Shown piece after piece: positions 43,845 to 54,219 of a stretch of 64,000 nt of DNA. The translations under genes and the position numbers were made by a program. Numbering within the stretch: position 1 is the stretch's first letter; each line of letters starts with the position of its first letter. Source of the stretch: JACMQX01 sp040385105 (GTDB lineage: Bacteria > Pseudomonadota > Gammaproteobacteria > Burkholderiales > Burkholderiaceae_C); NCBI GenBank assembly GCA_040385105.1, contig JAZKHY010000028.1, positions 10,242 to 74,241 on the forward strand, written 5' to 3'. The notes beneath the pieces were generated by a model. The model did no database searches and was not told where the DNA came from. It worked only from the letters and a program-made list of their open reading frames with translations.

Positions 43845-45458
43845 ATGTCAGTTCTGGAGACAAAACTCAACGCACGTTCCGCGGACTTCCAGTCCAATGC
43901 CGCCGCCATGCGCGCGCTGGTGAACGACCTGAAAGTGCAGATCGAAAAGTCGGTGCAGGGCGGCGGCGCAGCGGCCCGCGCCAAGCACCTGGCCCGCGGC
44001 AAGCTGCTGCCGCGCGAGCGGGTGCAGATGTTGCTGGACCCGGGCACGCCGTTCCTGGAGCTGGCGCCGCTGGCCGCCCACAACATGTACAAGGGCGACG
44101 CGCCCTGCGCCGGCCTCATCACCGGCATCGGCCGCATCAGCGGCGTGGATTGCATGATTGTGTGCAACGACGCCACGGTCAAGGGCGGCACCTACTACCC
44201 GATGACGGTCAAGAAGCATGTGCGCGCCCAGGAAGTGGCCCAGCAGAACAACCTGCCCTGCGTCTACCTGGTGGACTCCGGTGGCGCCAACCTGCCCAAC
44301 CAGGACGACGTGTTCCCCGACCGCGACCACTTCGGCCGCATCTTCTTCAACCAGGCCAACATGAGCGCACAAGGCATTGGGCAGATTGCCGTGGTCATGG
44401 GCAGCTGCACCGCAGGCGGCGCCTACATGCCGGCCATGAGCGACGAGACCATCATCGTCAAGAACCAGGGCACCATTTTCCTCGGAGGCCCGCCGCTGGT
44501 GAAGGCGGCCACGGGCGAGATCGTCACGGCGGAAGACCTGGGCGGCGGCGATGTGCACACCCGCCTGTCGGGCGTGGCCGACCACCTGGCGCAGAACGAC
44601 CCGCATGCACTGGCGCTGGCGCGCACGGCAGTGCGCAACCTGAATGCGCGCGCGGTCAAGCCCGTCGTGCCGCAGGACGCCGTGATCGAGCCGCCGAAGT
44701 ACCCGGCGGATGACCTCTACGGCATCATTCCCGAAGACAAGCGCAAGCCTTATGACGTGCGCGAGATCATCGCGCGCATCGTCGATGGCAGCGACTTTGA
44801 CGAGTTCAAGGCGCGCTTCGGCAGCACACTGATCACCGGCTTTGCACGCATCGAAGGCATGCCGGTCGGCATTGTTGCCAACAACGGCATCCTCTTCTCC
44901 GAGTCGGCGCAAAAGGGCGCGCATTTCATCGAGCTGTGCTGCCAGCGCAAGGTGCCTTTGATCTTCCTGCAGAACATCACCGGCTTCATGGTGGGCCGCA
45001 AGTACGAAAACGAAGGCATCGCGCGGCATGGCGCCAAGATGGTCACGGCTGTGGCCACCGCGCAGGTGCCCAAGTTCACCGTCATCATCGGCGGCAGCTA
45101 TGGCGCGGGCAACTACGGCATGTGCGGGCGCGCCTACTCGCCGCGCTTCCTCTGGATGTGGCCCAATGCGCGCATCTGCGTCATGGGCGGCGAGCAGGCG
45201 GCCGGCGTGCTGGCCACCGTCAAGCGCGACGGCATCGAGGCCAAAGGGGGCAGCTGGTCGGCCGAAGAAGAAAAAGCTTTCAAGCAACCAGTGCTTGACC
45301 AGTTCGAGCACCAGTCGCACCCCTACTACTCCAGCGCCAGGCTGTGGGACGACGGCGTCATCGACCCGGCCGACACGCGCCGCGTGCTGGCCCTGGGCCT
45401 GCGCACCAGCCTGAATGCGCCGATCCCCGAGCCGAAGTTCGGCATTTTCCGGATGTAA
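43845..45458 (+). CDS. liuB: Methylcrotonoyl-CoA carboxylase beta (carboxyltransferase) subunit
   Basis: The 537-residue carboxyltransferase half of methylcrotonyl-CoA carboxylase, which makes 3-methylglutaconyl-CoA in leucine degradation. Typical features are ARGKLLPRERVQMLLDPGTP near the N-terminus, MGSCTAGGAYMPAMSDE and GGSYGAGNYGMCGRAYSPRF with the oxyanion-type Gly pairs. The same-strand genes through HMG-CoA lyase support the methylcrotonyl over the geranyl or propionyl substrate. It is the first gene of the second liu block, with a GAGG ribosome site before ATG 43845. Confidence 0.95.
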   Translation: MSVLETKLNARSADFQSNAAAMRALVNDLKVQIEKSVQGGGAAARAKHLARGKLLPRERVQMLLDPGTPFLELAPLAAHNMYKGDAPCAGLITGIGRISGVDCMIVCNDATVKGGTYYPMTVKKHVRAQEVAQQNNLPCVYLVDSGGANLPNQDDVFPDRDHFGRIFFNQANMSAQGIGQIAVVMGSCTAGGAYMPAMSDETIIVKNQGTIFLGGPPLVKAATGEIVTAEDLGGGDVHTRLSGVADHLAQNDPHALALARTAVRNLNARAVKPVVPQDAVIEPPKYPADDLYGIIPEDKRKPYDVREIIARIVDGSDFDEFKARFGSTLITGFARIEGMPVGIVANNGILFSESAQKGAHFIELCCQRKVPLIFLQNITGFMVGRKYENEGIARHGAKMVTAVATAQVPKFTVIIGGSYGAGNYGMCGRAYSPRFLWMWPNARICVMGGEQAAGVLATVKRDGIEAKGGSWSAEEEKAFKQPVLDQFEHQSHPYYSSARLWDDGVIDPADTRRVLALGLRTSLNAPIPEPKFGIFRM

Positions 45459-45471
45459 CCCAGAGACTTCC

Positions 45472-46611
45472 ATGCAGAACCAGAGCATCTACGACAACTC
45501 CGACCACGAACTGCTGCGCGACCAGGTCGCCAAGTTCATCGCCCGCGAGGTCGAGCCGCATGCCGATGCGTGGGAAGACAAAGGCATGGTGCCGCGCGAC
45601 GTGCTGCGCCGCATGGGCCAGGCCGGCCTGCTGGGCATTGCCTTTGAGGGCGACTACGGCGGAAGCGACGCCGACGCCATGACCAACCTGGTGTTCGCCG
45701 AGGCGCTGTCTCAGTCCACCTATGCGGGCTTCATCATCACCGTGCTGGTCCATACCGACATGGCCGGACCGCACCTGCACCATGCGGGCACGCCGGCGCA
45801 GAAAGAGAAGTACATGCGCAGGATCACCTCGGGCGAGATGATCTGTGCGGTCGGCATCACCGAGCCTGGCGCAGGGTCCGACGTGGCGGGCATCCGTACC
45901 ACCGCCAAGCGTGATGGCGATGAATGGGTGCTCAACGGCACCAAGATGTTCATCACCAACGGCGTCCATGCCGACGTGTACTTTGTTGCCGCCAAGACCG
46001 GCACGGCGAGGCACGACATGACCATGTTCATTGTGGAGAAGGGCACGCCCGGCTTCACCGTGGGCCGTGCGCTGAAGAAGACAGGCTGGCTGTCATCCGA
46101 TACCGCCGAGCTGATCTTTGACAATGTGCGCATCCCTGCCGGCAACATGCTGGGCGAGGAAGGCAAGGGCTTTTACTCCGTGATGAAGAACTTCCAGACC
46201 GAGCGCATCGCCCTGGGGGCCATGGCCGTGGGCCATTGCCAGCGCGCGCTGGAACTCACGCTGGACTATGTGCGCCAGCGCCAGGCCTTCGGCGCGACGC
46301 TGTGGGACAAGCAGACCATCCGCCAGCGCCTGTCGATGCTCGACGCGAAGACGCGGGCCGCGCGCGCCTTCATGTACCACTGCGCCTGGCGCGTGACGCA
46401 AGGCCACGACATCGTGCAGGACGTGTCCATGCTCAAGGCCCTGACCGGCGAGCTCGTCAACGAGGTGGTCCAGACCTGCCAGCAGTTCCACGGCGGCATG
46501 GGCTACATCCGCGAGACCGCCATCGAGCGGCTCTGGCGCGACGCGCGCGTGCTGGCGATTGGCGGCGGGGCGACGGAAGTCATGCTGGAAGAAGTGGCCA
46601 AGCGCTACTGA
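45472..46611 (+). CDS. Acyl-CoA dehydrogenase within the liu cluster
   Basis: A 379-residue acyl-CoA dehydrogenase. AVGITEPGAGSDVAGIRTTA and GTKMFITNGVHADVYFVAAK are the FAD/substrate-binding parts. The usual C-terminal catalytic Glu position reads AIGGGATEVMLEE without it, while helix G has NFQTERIALGAMAVGHCQ, the alternative Glu site used by isovaleryl- and long-chain dehydrogenases. A branched-chain or terpenoid-derived acyl-CoA is therefore plausible. It lies 13 bp after liuB and is probably cotranscribed with it. Confidence 0.9.
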   Translation: MQNQSIYDNSDHELLRDQVAKFIAREVEPHADAWEDKGMVPRDVLRRMGQAGLLGIAFEGDYGGSDADAMTNLVFAEALSQSTYAGFIITVLVHTDMAGPHLHHAGTPAQKEKYMRRITSGEMICAVGITEPGAGSDVAGIRTTAKRDGDEWVLNGTKMFITNGVHADVYFVAAKTGTARHDMTMFIVEKGTPGFTVGRALKKTGWLSSDTAELIFDNVRIPAGNMLGEEGKGFYSVMKNFQTERIALGAMAVGHCQRALELTLDYVRQRQAFGATLWDKQTIRQRLSMLDAKTRAARAFMYHCAWRVTQGHDIVQDVSMLKALTGELVNEVVQTCQQFHGGMGYIRETAIERLWRDARVLAIGGGATEVMLEEVAKRY

Positions 46612-46642
46612 GCCGCGCGAATCCCACCACTAAAGTTCCAAT

Positions 46643-46672
46643 ATGTGTACAATTTTTGAAAAACATACACAT
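46643..46672. promoter_or_regulatory. Inverted repeat with -10-like element upstream of vapB
   Basis: ATGTGTA and TACACAT form a perfect 7-bp dyad with a 16-bp AT-rich spacer, ending 10 bp before the vapB ATG. TACAAT (46648-46653) inside it resembles a -10 box. This fits an autoregulatory VapBC operator, and the local AT-richness contrasts with the flanking liu genes. Confidence 0.5.
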
Positions 46673-46682
46673 CGAGATCTTT

Positions 46683-46949
46683 ATGCGAACCAACATCGTG
46701 ATCGACGACCAGCTCATGGAAGCCGCCATGAAGGCGGGCGGCTACAAAACCAAGCGCGACGCTGTCGAGGAAGGCTTGCGCCTGCTTGCGCGGCGCGCGG
46801 CTTACCAGAACCTTCGCGCCTTGCGCGGCAAGCTCAGCTGGAGCCTGGACGGCGACTGGAGCGAAGGGGCGGGTGCCCATGTGGTCCAGGAGCAGCAGCC
46901 CCGGGATCTGGCCGCACCGGTCAGGCAGCCGCGCAAGGGCAGCAAATGA
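46683..46949 (+). CDS. vapB: VapB-type antitoxin
   Basis: An 88-residue antitoxin. The N-terminal RHH-like DNA-binding part (MRTNIVIDDQLMEAAMKAGG, then KRDAVEEGLRLLARR) is followed by the toxin-binding segment (LRALRGKLSWSLDGDWSE) and a 20-residue basic tail. It neutralises the adjacent PIN-domain toxin and represses the pair through the upstream dyad. The stop overlaps the vapC start (ATGA), the usual antitoxin-first coupling. Confidence 0.88.
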   Translation: MRTNIVIDDQLMEAAMKAGGYKTKRDAVEEGLRLLARRAAYQNLRALRGKLSWSLDGDWSEGAGAHVVQEQQPRDLAAPVRQPRKGSK

Positions 46950-47350
46950 TCACTGCGGACTCAAGCGTCTGGATCGGCTATTTCAATGGCCAGGACTCGC
47001 CGCAGACCCGGGCGCTGGATGCGGCGCTGGACGACAGCGTCAATGAGATCGTCCTTCTTGACGTTGTCCTGATGGAAGTGCTGCGCGGCTTCAGGTACGA
47101 GCGCGAATGGACGCTGGCGCGGCAGGCCCTTGCCCAACTGCCTGTTGCTACAGCGAGCGGCGAGGGCGTCGCCGTTTCAGCGGCATCGCTTTACCGCAAG
47201 CTTCGCAGCAGCGGCTATACGGTGCGCAGCCCGATCGACCTGATGGTCGGGGCCTGGTGCATCCGCAATGACTGCCAGCTGATTCATGCGGACCGTGATT
47301 TCGAGAGCATGGCGCGGCTCGAAGGCCTGCAGGCATGGAGACCCGAATGA
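46946..47350 (+). CDS. vapC: VapC-type PIN-domain ribonuclease toxin
   Basis: A 134-residue PIN-domain toxin. The acidic active-site residues are visible: Asp5 in MITADSSVWIGYF, Glu in LMEVLRGFRY, Asp in RSPIDLMVGAWC and Asp in IHADRDFESMARL. VapC toxins are Mg-dependent endonucleases cleaving tRNA or rRNA. Its stop overlaps the start of the downstream crotonase (ATGA), which locks the toxin gene translationally into the catabolic operon. Confidence 0.92.
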   Translation: MITADSSVWIGYFNGQDSPQTRALDAALDDSVNEIVLLDVVLMEVLRGFRYEREWTLARQALAQLPVATASGEGVAVSAASLYRKLRSSGYTVRSPIDLMVGAWCIRNDCQLIHADRDFESMARLEGLQAWRPE

Positions 47351-48129
47351 ACCACATCACACTTGAAACCACCGGCGCGGTTGCCACGGTCACCCTCAAT
47401 CGCCCCGACGTGCGCAATGCCTTCAACGACGAAGTCATCCTGGAACTGACGCAGGTGTTCCGCGACCTGGGCGCGCGCGACGACGTACGCTGCATCGTGC
47501 TCGCCGCTGCAGGCACGGCCTACTGCGCGGGCGCCGACCTGAACTGGATGAAGCGCATGGCGGACTACACCCGCGAGCAGAACCTGGCCGATGCGGGGCA
47601 GCTGGGCGAGATGCTGCGTGTCATCTACACCTGCCCCAAGCCGACGATCGCAAAGGTGCAGGGTGATGTGTATGCCGGCGGCACCGGGCTGGTTGCGGCC
47701 TGCGACATTGCCATCTCGGTGGACACGGCCAGCTACTGCCTGAGCGAGACGCGCATCGGACTGATTCCGGCCACCATCAGCCCCTATGTGATCCGTGCCA
47801 TGGGCGCGCGCGCCGCGCACCGCTACTTCCTCACGGCTGAGCGCTTCAGCGCAGCCGAGGCGTATCGCATCGGCTTCGTGCATGAGGTGGTGGTGGCAGG
47901 CGAGCTGGAAGCAAAGACCGGCGAGCTGGCGCGCACGCTGGTCAACTGCGGCCCGGCGGCGGTCAAGGCTACCAAGAAGCTGGTACAGGACGTTGCTGAA
48001 AAAGACATCACGCCCGAACTCATCGCCATGACGGTGTCGGGCATTGCCGACATCCGCGTCAGCCCCGAAGGCCGCGAAGGCGTCCAGTCCTTCCTGCAAA
48101 AGCGCAAGCCGGGCTGGTTGCTGCCATGA
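47347..48129 (+). CDS. liuC: Enoyl-CoA hydratase, probable methylglutaconyl-CoA hydratase
   Basis: A 260-residue crotonase-fold enzyme. AGTAYCAGADLNWMKRM gives the oxyanion hole, and the second region GDVYAGGTGLVAACDIAISV and SETRIGLIPATISPY carry the catalytic area with one Glu (SET) retained; the other classical Glu position appears to be Gly. By position between the two carboxylase subunits and upstream of HMG-CoA lyase it should hydrate 3-methylglutaconyl-CoA to HMG-CoA. ATG 47347 is four bases inside the end of vapC. Confidence 0.9.
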   Translation: MNHITLETTGAVATVTLNRPDVRNAFNDEVILELTQVFRDLGARDDVRCIVLAAAGTAYCAGADLNWMKRMADYTREQNLADAGQLGEMLRVIYTCPKPTIAKVQGDVYAGGTGLVAACDIAISVDTASYCLSETRIGLIPATISPYVIRAMGARAAHRYFLTAERFSAAEAYRIGFVHEVVVAGELEAKTGELARTLVNCGPAAVKATKKLVQDVAEKDITPELIAMTVSGIADIRVSPEGREGVQSFLQKRKPGWLLP

Positions 48130-48749
48130 ACGCACTGGACACGACGCACCTGGTCGCGCTGGCCGCAGCCCTGGGCTGGGCCAGCGGCTTCCGGCTGTAT
48201 GCGGCGGTGTTCATCACCGGCATGGCGGGCTTCATGGGCTGGCTGCCGCTGCCGCCCGGCCTGCAGGTACTGCAGCATCCGGCAGTGCTGGGCGTGAGCG
48301 GCGTCATGCTGTTCATGGAGTTCTTCGCCGACAAGATCCCGTTTGTCGATTCCATCTGGGACGTGGTGCATACCGTGGTGCGCATTCCGGCGGGCGCGGC
48401 GCTGGCCGCCGGTGCGCTGGGCGCCGATGGCGCAACAGCAACCACGGTGGCGGCCCTGCTCGGCGGCACGCTGGCTGCTGCATCACATACCACCAAGATG
48501 ACCACGCGCGCCGCCGTCAACACATCGCCCGAGCCGTTCTCCAACATCGCCGTGTCGCTGCTGGAAGACGGGCTGGTCGTGGCCGGGCTCTGGCTTGCGG
48601 TGAACTACCCGGTCGCCTTCGGCATCGCGCTGTGCGTGGCGCTGGGCCTGATGGCCATCATGCTGGCGCTGCTGTTCAAGTTTTTTATCGCCGTCATCCG
48701 CAGGATCGCGGCCTTCTTCTCTGGCGCTCCCGCGCCGCAAGGAACCTGA
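48126..48749 (+). CDS. DUF4126-family membrane protein
   Basis: A 207-residue hydrophobic protein with about five membrane segments and the family's typical LGWASGFRLYAAVFITGM start, MEFFADKIPFVDSIWDVVHT and a SHTTKMTTRAAVNTSPEPFS stretch. The function is unknown. It overlaps liuC by 4 bp and its stop codon is immediately followed by the liuD start, so it is an integral member of the operon. It could be a transporter or stress-related membrane protein, but there is no direct evidence. Confidence 0.85.
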   Translation: MNALDTTHLVALAAALGWASGFRLYAAVFITGMAGFMGWLPLPPGLQVLQHPAVLGVSGVMLFMEFFADKIPFVDSIWDVVHTVVRIPAGAALAAGALGADGATATTVAALLGGTLAAASHTTKMTTRAAVNTSPEPFSNIAVSLLEDGLVVAGLWLAVNYPVAFGIALCVALGLMAIMLALLFKFFIAVIRRIAAFFSGAPAPQGT

Positions 48750-50753
<2,004 letters not shown>

Positions 50754-50781
50754 AAGGCCCTGCCTGGCCCCGCTTCCACTG

Positions 50782-51702
50782 ATGAAAATTTCCTTCTGCT
50801 GCACTGACACCAAAGCCGAACCCTGGCTTGAGGGCCTGGGCGCCGCCCTCCCTCAGGCCACGATCGAGGCCTGGACGCCAGGCAGCGCGCCGGCTGACTA
50901 CGCCATTGTCTGGACGCCGCCGCAGCAGTTCATGGACGAGCAGCCGCAGCTCAAGGGCATCTTCAACATCGGCGCCGGTGTTGATGCGCTCATGAAGCTC
51001 AGGCTGCCAGAGGGCGCGAAGGTCGTGCGCATCGACGACGGCGGCATGGCGGTGCAGATGGCCGAGTTTGTCTGCCACGCCGTCATCCGCCACTTCCGGG
51101 AACTGGACGACTATGGGGCCGACATGGGCCAGGGCAAGTGGTCGTTCCGGCGCCCGCGCAATCGCGCTGACTACCCGGTCGGCGTCATGGGCCTGGGCGT
51201 GCTGGGCCAGCGCGTGGCCCAGGCGCTGCGGGTGTTTGAATTCCCGGTACTGGGCTGGAGCCGCACGGCCAGGTCAGTGGAGGGCGTTCAGTGCTTTTCG
51301 GGCGAAAAGGGGTTCAACGACTTCCTGGCCGCCACGCGCATCCTGGTGTGCCTGCTGCCGCTCACGGCCGACACCCGCGACATCATCAACAAGGACACAC
51401 TGGGCAGACTCAAGCCCGGCGGCTATGTCATCAATGTGGCGCGGGGTGCGCATGTGGTGGACGACGACCTGCTGGCCGCGATCGACAGTGGCCACCTGGC
51501 CGGCGCCGCACTGGATGTGTTCCGCACCGAGCCGCTGCCGGCCGGGCACCCGTTCTGGAAGCATCCGGAAATCACCGTTACGCCCCACACCTCGGCCCGC
51601 ACGCTGCGCGAGGAAAGCATTGCGCAGATCGCCGGCAAGATCGCCGCCTTTGACCGGGGAGAACCCATCGCCGGCGTGGTTGACCGTAACCGTGGATACT
51701 GA
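50782..51702 (+). CDS. ghrA: Glyoxylate/hydroxypyruvate reductase A-like 2-hydroxyacid dehydrogenase
   Basis: A 306-residue NAD(P)H-dependent 2-hydroxyacid dehydrogenase of the GhrA type. The Rossmann loop is VGVMGLGVLGQRVAQALRVF. Catalytic Arg and Glu lie in INVARGAHVVDDDL and HLAGAALDVFRTEPLP, and the His is in ITVTPHTSA. It reduces glyoxylate or hydroxypyruvate. Lying between liuD and liuE in the same direction, it may be incidental to leucine breakdown or handle a related keto acid. Confidence 0.9.
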   Translation: MKISFCCTDTKAEPWLEGLGAALPQATIEAWTPGSAPADYAIVWTPPQQFMDEQPQLKGIFNIGAGVDALMKLRLPEGAKVVRIDDGGMAVQMAEFVCHAVIRHFRELDDYGADMGQGKWSFRRPRNRADYPVGVMGLGVLGQRVAQALRVFEFPVLGWSRTARSVEGVQCFSGEKGFNDFLAATRILVCLLPLTADTRDIINKDTLGRLKPGGYVINVARGAHVVDDDLLAAIDSGHLAGAALDVFRTEPLPAGHPFWKHPEITVTPHTSARTLREESIAQIAGKIAAFDRGEPIAGVVDRNRGY

Positions 51703-51711
51703 GAGCTCATC

Positions 51712-52620
51712 ATGAAACTTCCATCCAGAGTCAAGCTTGTGGACGTCGGCCCGCGCGACGGCCTGCAGAACGAAAAGCAGCCGGTCCCGGCCGCCGTGAA
51801 GATCGAGCTGGTCCACCGCTTGCAGGACGCCGGACTGAAAGAGATCGAGGTCACCAGCTTCGTCAGCCCCAAATGGGTACCGCAGATGGCCGACAACGCC
51901 GAAGTCATGGCGGGGATCCAGCGCAAACCTGGCGTGCGCTACTCGGTGCTCACGCCCAACCTCAAGGGCTTCGAGGCAGCGGTTGCATCCAGGCCCGACG
52001 AGATCGTGGTGTTCGCCGCGGCGAGCGAGGCTTTCAGCCAGCGCAACATCAACTGCTCGATCGAGGAGAGCATCGAGCGGTTCCGTCCCGTTGCCGATGC
52101 AGCGCGCGCCAGGAACATTTATGTGCGCGGCGCCATTTCCTGCGCCGTCGGCTGCCCGTATGAAGGCGAGATCGCGCCTGAGCGTGTGGCGATGGTCGCG
52201 CGCCTGCTCAAGGAAATCGGGGTGCAGCACATCGGTGTGGCAGACACCATCGGCGTGGGCACGCCGGTCAAGGTGGAGCGGGCGATGAAGGCGGCGCTGG
52301 AGCACTACGACATCAACGACATCTCCGGCCATTTCCACGACACCTACGGCCAGGCGCTCGGCAATACGCTGGCCTGCCTGGAAATGGGTATCTGGCAGTA
52401 CGACACCTCGTCTGCGGGCCTGGGGGGCTGCCCCTATGCCAAAGGGGCGACCGGCAACGTTGCGACGGAAGACGTGGTCTACATGTTGCACGGCATGGGG
52501 ATCGACACCGGCATCGACCTGGACAAGCTCATCGATGCCGGCAAGTTCATCAGCGACTTTCTTGAACGCAAGCCTAATTCGCGTGCGGCCACGGCGATCC
52601 TCAACAAGCGGATGAATTGA
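51712..52620 (+). CDS. liuE: Hydroxymethylglutaryl-CoA lyase
   Basis: A 302-residue TIM-barrel lyase cleaving HMG-CoA into acetyl-CoA and acetoacetate, the last step of the leucine pathway. It has LVDVGPRDGLQNEKQPVP at the N-terminus, the metal-binding ISGHFHDTYGQALGNTLACL and the signature GGCPYAKGATGNVATEDV with the catalytic Cys. It starts 9 bp after ghrA. With LiuA-D it completes the route from isovaleryl-CoA. Confidence 0.96.
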   Translation: MKLPSRVKLVDVGPRDGLQNEKQPVPAAVKIELVHRLQDAGLKEIEVTSFVSPKWVPQMADNAEVMAGIQRKPGVRYSVLTPNLKGFEAAVASRPDEIVVFAAASEAFSQRNINCSIEESIERFRPVADAARARNIYVRGAISCAVGCPYEGEIAPERVAMVARLLKEIGVQHIGVADTIGVGTPVKVERAMKAALEHYDINDISGHFHDTYGQALGNTLACLEMGIWQYDTSSAGLGGCPYAKGATGNVATEDVVYMLHGMGIDTGIDLDKLIDAGKFISDFLERKPNSRAATAILNKRMN

Positions 52621-52623
52621 GCG

Positions 52624-53142
52624 ATGTGCGGTGCTGAACTCAAGGCCCTGCCGGAGGGCGTACAACGTGTTGCTGCAGTCCTGCAGGCCAAAGGCCACCC
52701 GCACATGCCCCGGATGCTCGACGACGCCGCGCGCACCGCGCAGCAGGCGGCGGATGCGCTGGGCATTGCCGTGGGCCAGATCGCCAAGAGCATCATCTTC
52801 CGGCGCAAGTCGGACAACGTGGCCGTTCTGGTGGTGACATCCGGCGACAGGCGCGTGGACGAAAAGAAGGTGGAGGCCATCGTCTGCAATGGTGAGGGCA
52901 GGCTGGGGCGGGCCGACGCGGAGTTTGTGAAGGCCGCAACGGGCTTCTCCATCGGCGGCGTATCGCCGCTGGCCCATGCCACGCCGCCGGTGACGCTGAT
53001 CGACCGCGACCTGTTCCGCTTCAATGAAATCTGGGCGGCGGCCGGCCACCCGCATGGCGTGTTCAGGCTCAGCCCGCAGGACCTGCAGGCCCTGACCGGC
53101 GCGCCGGTGCACGACGTTGCGCAGGAAAGCGCGCCTGCATGA
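52624..53142 (+). CDS. YbaK/EbsC-family (aminoacyl-tRNA deacylase-like) protein
   Basis: A 172-residue YbaK-fold protein. KSIIFRRKSDNVAVLVVTSG contains the conserved Lys of the deacylase fold, with GFSIGGVSPLAHATPPVTLI and AGHPHGVFRLSPQDL further on. These proteins hydrolyse mischarged tRNA, typically Cys-tRNA(Pro), but stand-alone members vary. It follows liuE by 3 bp and overlaps the next gene by 4 bp. Confidence 0.88.
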   Translation: MCGAELKALPEGVQRVAAVLQAKGHPHMPRMLDDAARTAQQAADALGIAVGQIAKSIIFRRKSDNVAVLVVTSGDRRVDEKKVEAIVCNGEGRLGRADAEFVKAATGFSIGGVSPLAHATPPVTLIDRDLFRFNEIWAAAGHPHGVFRLSPQDLQALTGAPVHDVAQESAPA

Positions 53143-53363
53143 ACCCGACGGACCTGCTCGCCAGCCTTGCGGCTTATGTGCGCGAGGGCGAGCCCAATGT
53201 GCCGTCGCCCTGCGTTGCGGTGTGCCGCATCAACCCGCAGACTGAAAAATGCGAGGGCTGCCTGCGCACGCTGGACGAGATCGCGGCATGGAGCCGGATG
53301 GATGACGCAGGCAAGCGTGTGGTGTGGGCGTCGATCGAGCAGCGGCTGGTTGCGGTGGATTGA
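53139..53363 (+). CDS. DUF1289-domain protein
   Basis: A 74-residue Cys-containing protein. The DUF1289 signature is PSPCVAVCRINPQTEKCEGC followed by LRTLDEIAAWSRMDDAGKRV, a likely small metal-binding module with the spaced Cys residues. The function is unknown. It is translationally coupled to the YbaK-family gene. Confidence 0.88.
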   Translation: MNPTDLLASLAAYVREGEPNVPSPCVAVCRINPQTEKCEGCLRTLDEIAAWSRMDDAGKRVVWASIEQRLVAVD

Positions 53364-53384
53364 GCCGGCCCGGCGGAGAACAGC

Positions 53385-54026
53385 ATGAAGCACATCACCT
53401 TCTACCTTGACTTCATCTCCCCCTACGCATACCTCGCGTTCGAGAAGCTGCCTGAGGCTCTCAAAGGCCTGAGCTACAGCGTGACCCACAAGCCTGTGCT
53501 GTTCGGTGGCCTGCTCAAGCACCATGGGCAGCTTGGCCCGGCGGAGATCCCGCGCAAGCGCGACTGGACCTACCGCCAGGTGCTGTGGCTGGCGCACAGC
53601 CATGGCATTGAAATGCAGATGCCGGCGGCCCACCCGTTCAATCCGCTCGCGCTGCTGCGCCTGGCCATCGCCTGCGATGCGCAGGGCACACCCAACCGCT
53701 ACGTCTGCGAGACGCTGTTCCGCCATGTCTGGCGCGGCGGCGCCGATGCGGCTGATGCGCAAGGTCTCCGGCAAATCAGCGCGCATCTCGCGCCGCGGCG
53801 TGACCCCGCCAGCGACGAAGTCAAAGCCCAGCTGAAGGCGAATACCGAAGAGGCCATCGCTCATGGCGTGTATGGCGTGCCCATGTTCGAAGTCAATGGC
53901 AAGCACTTCTGGGGCTTCGATTCGCTGGCAATGCTTCGCGCATACATGGAAGGTAACGCCTGGTTCGACGGCCCGGACTGGGACGGTGTGAGCCGGCTGG
54001 CGGTCGGCGTCTCGCGCCAGAAATAA
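53385..54026 (+). CDS. 2-hydroxychromene-2-carboxylate isomerase family (DsbA-like) protein
   Basis: A 213-residue thioredoxin-fold isomerase of the HCCA/kappa-GST type. The active-site Ser is in FYLDFISPYAYLAFEKL, and the C-terminal GVYGVPMFEVNGKHFWGFDS is the cis-Pro region. Characterised members use glutathione to isomerise chromene carboxylates in naphthalene degradation; chromosomal copies without such a pathway, as here, have unknown substrates. Confidence 0.9.
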   Translation: MKHITFYLDFISPYAYLAFEKLPEALKGLSYSVTHKPVLFGGLLKHHGQLGPAEIPRKRDWTYRQVLWLAHSHGIEMQMPAAHPFNPLALLRLAIACDAQGTPNRYVCETLFRHVWRGGADAADAQGLRQISAHLAPRRDPASDEVKAQLKANTEEAIAHGVYGVPMFEVNGKHFWGFDSLAMLRAYMEGNAWFDGPDWDGVSRLAVGVSRQK

Positions 54027-54075
54027 TGTCCCGGCGGTGCCGCAACGCGCATTCCCCGCATCCTGAAAAATTGCC

Positions 54076-54091
54076 CGAGGGTTTGCCCTTG
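54076..54091. promoter_or_regulatory. AGGGTTnnCCCTTG motif upstream of MHS transporter
   Basis: CGAGGGTTTGCCCTTG lies about 130 bp before the transporter start. It matches 13 of 16 positions of the reverse complement of the uvrA-upstream site (56672-56687). This is a candidate regulator-binding or promoter element. Confidence 0.35.
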
Positions 54092-54121
54092 GTTCGTCAG
54101 CCCCGGTTCAGTTTCATGAAA

Positions 54122-54158
54122 GGCTCTGTTGGTTTCGCGTCAGAGCAGGGTCAGAGCC
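54122..54158 (+). promoter_or_regulatory. Competing hairpins in MHS transporter leader
   Basis: GGCTCTG (54122-54128) can pair with either CAGAGC (54141-54146) or CAGAGCC (54152-54158), because GTCAGAGC is directly repeated at 54139 and 54150. The mutually exclusive stems lie in the 193-bp leader and could modulate expression; no known riboswitch was recognised. Confidence 0.25.
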
Positions 54159-54219
54159 GTGCCCAAGAATCCTGATCAAGCCTTCATTCCGGAGGCTGTA
54201 ATCATCAGGAGACAAAATC

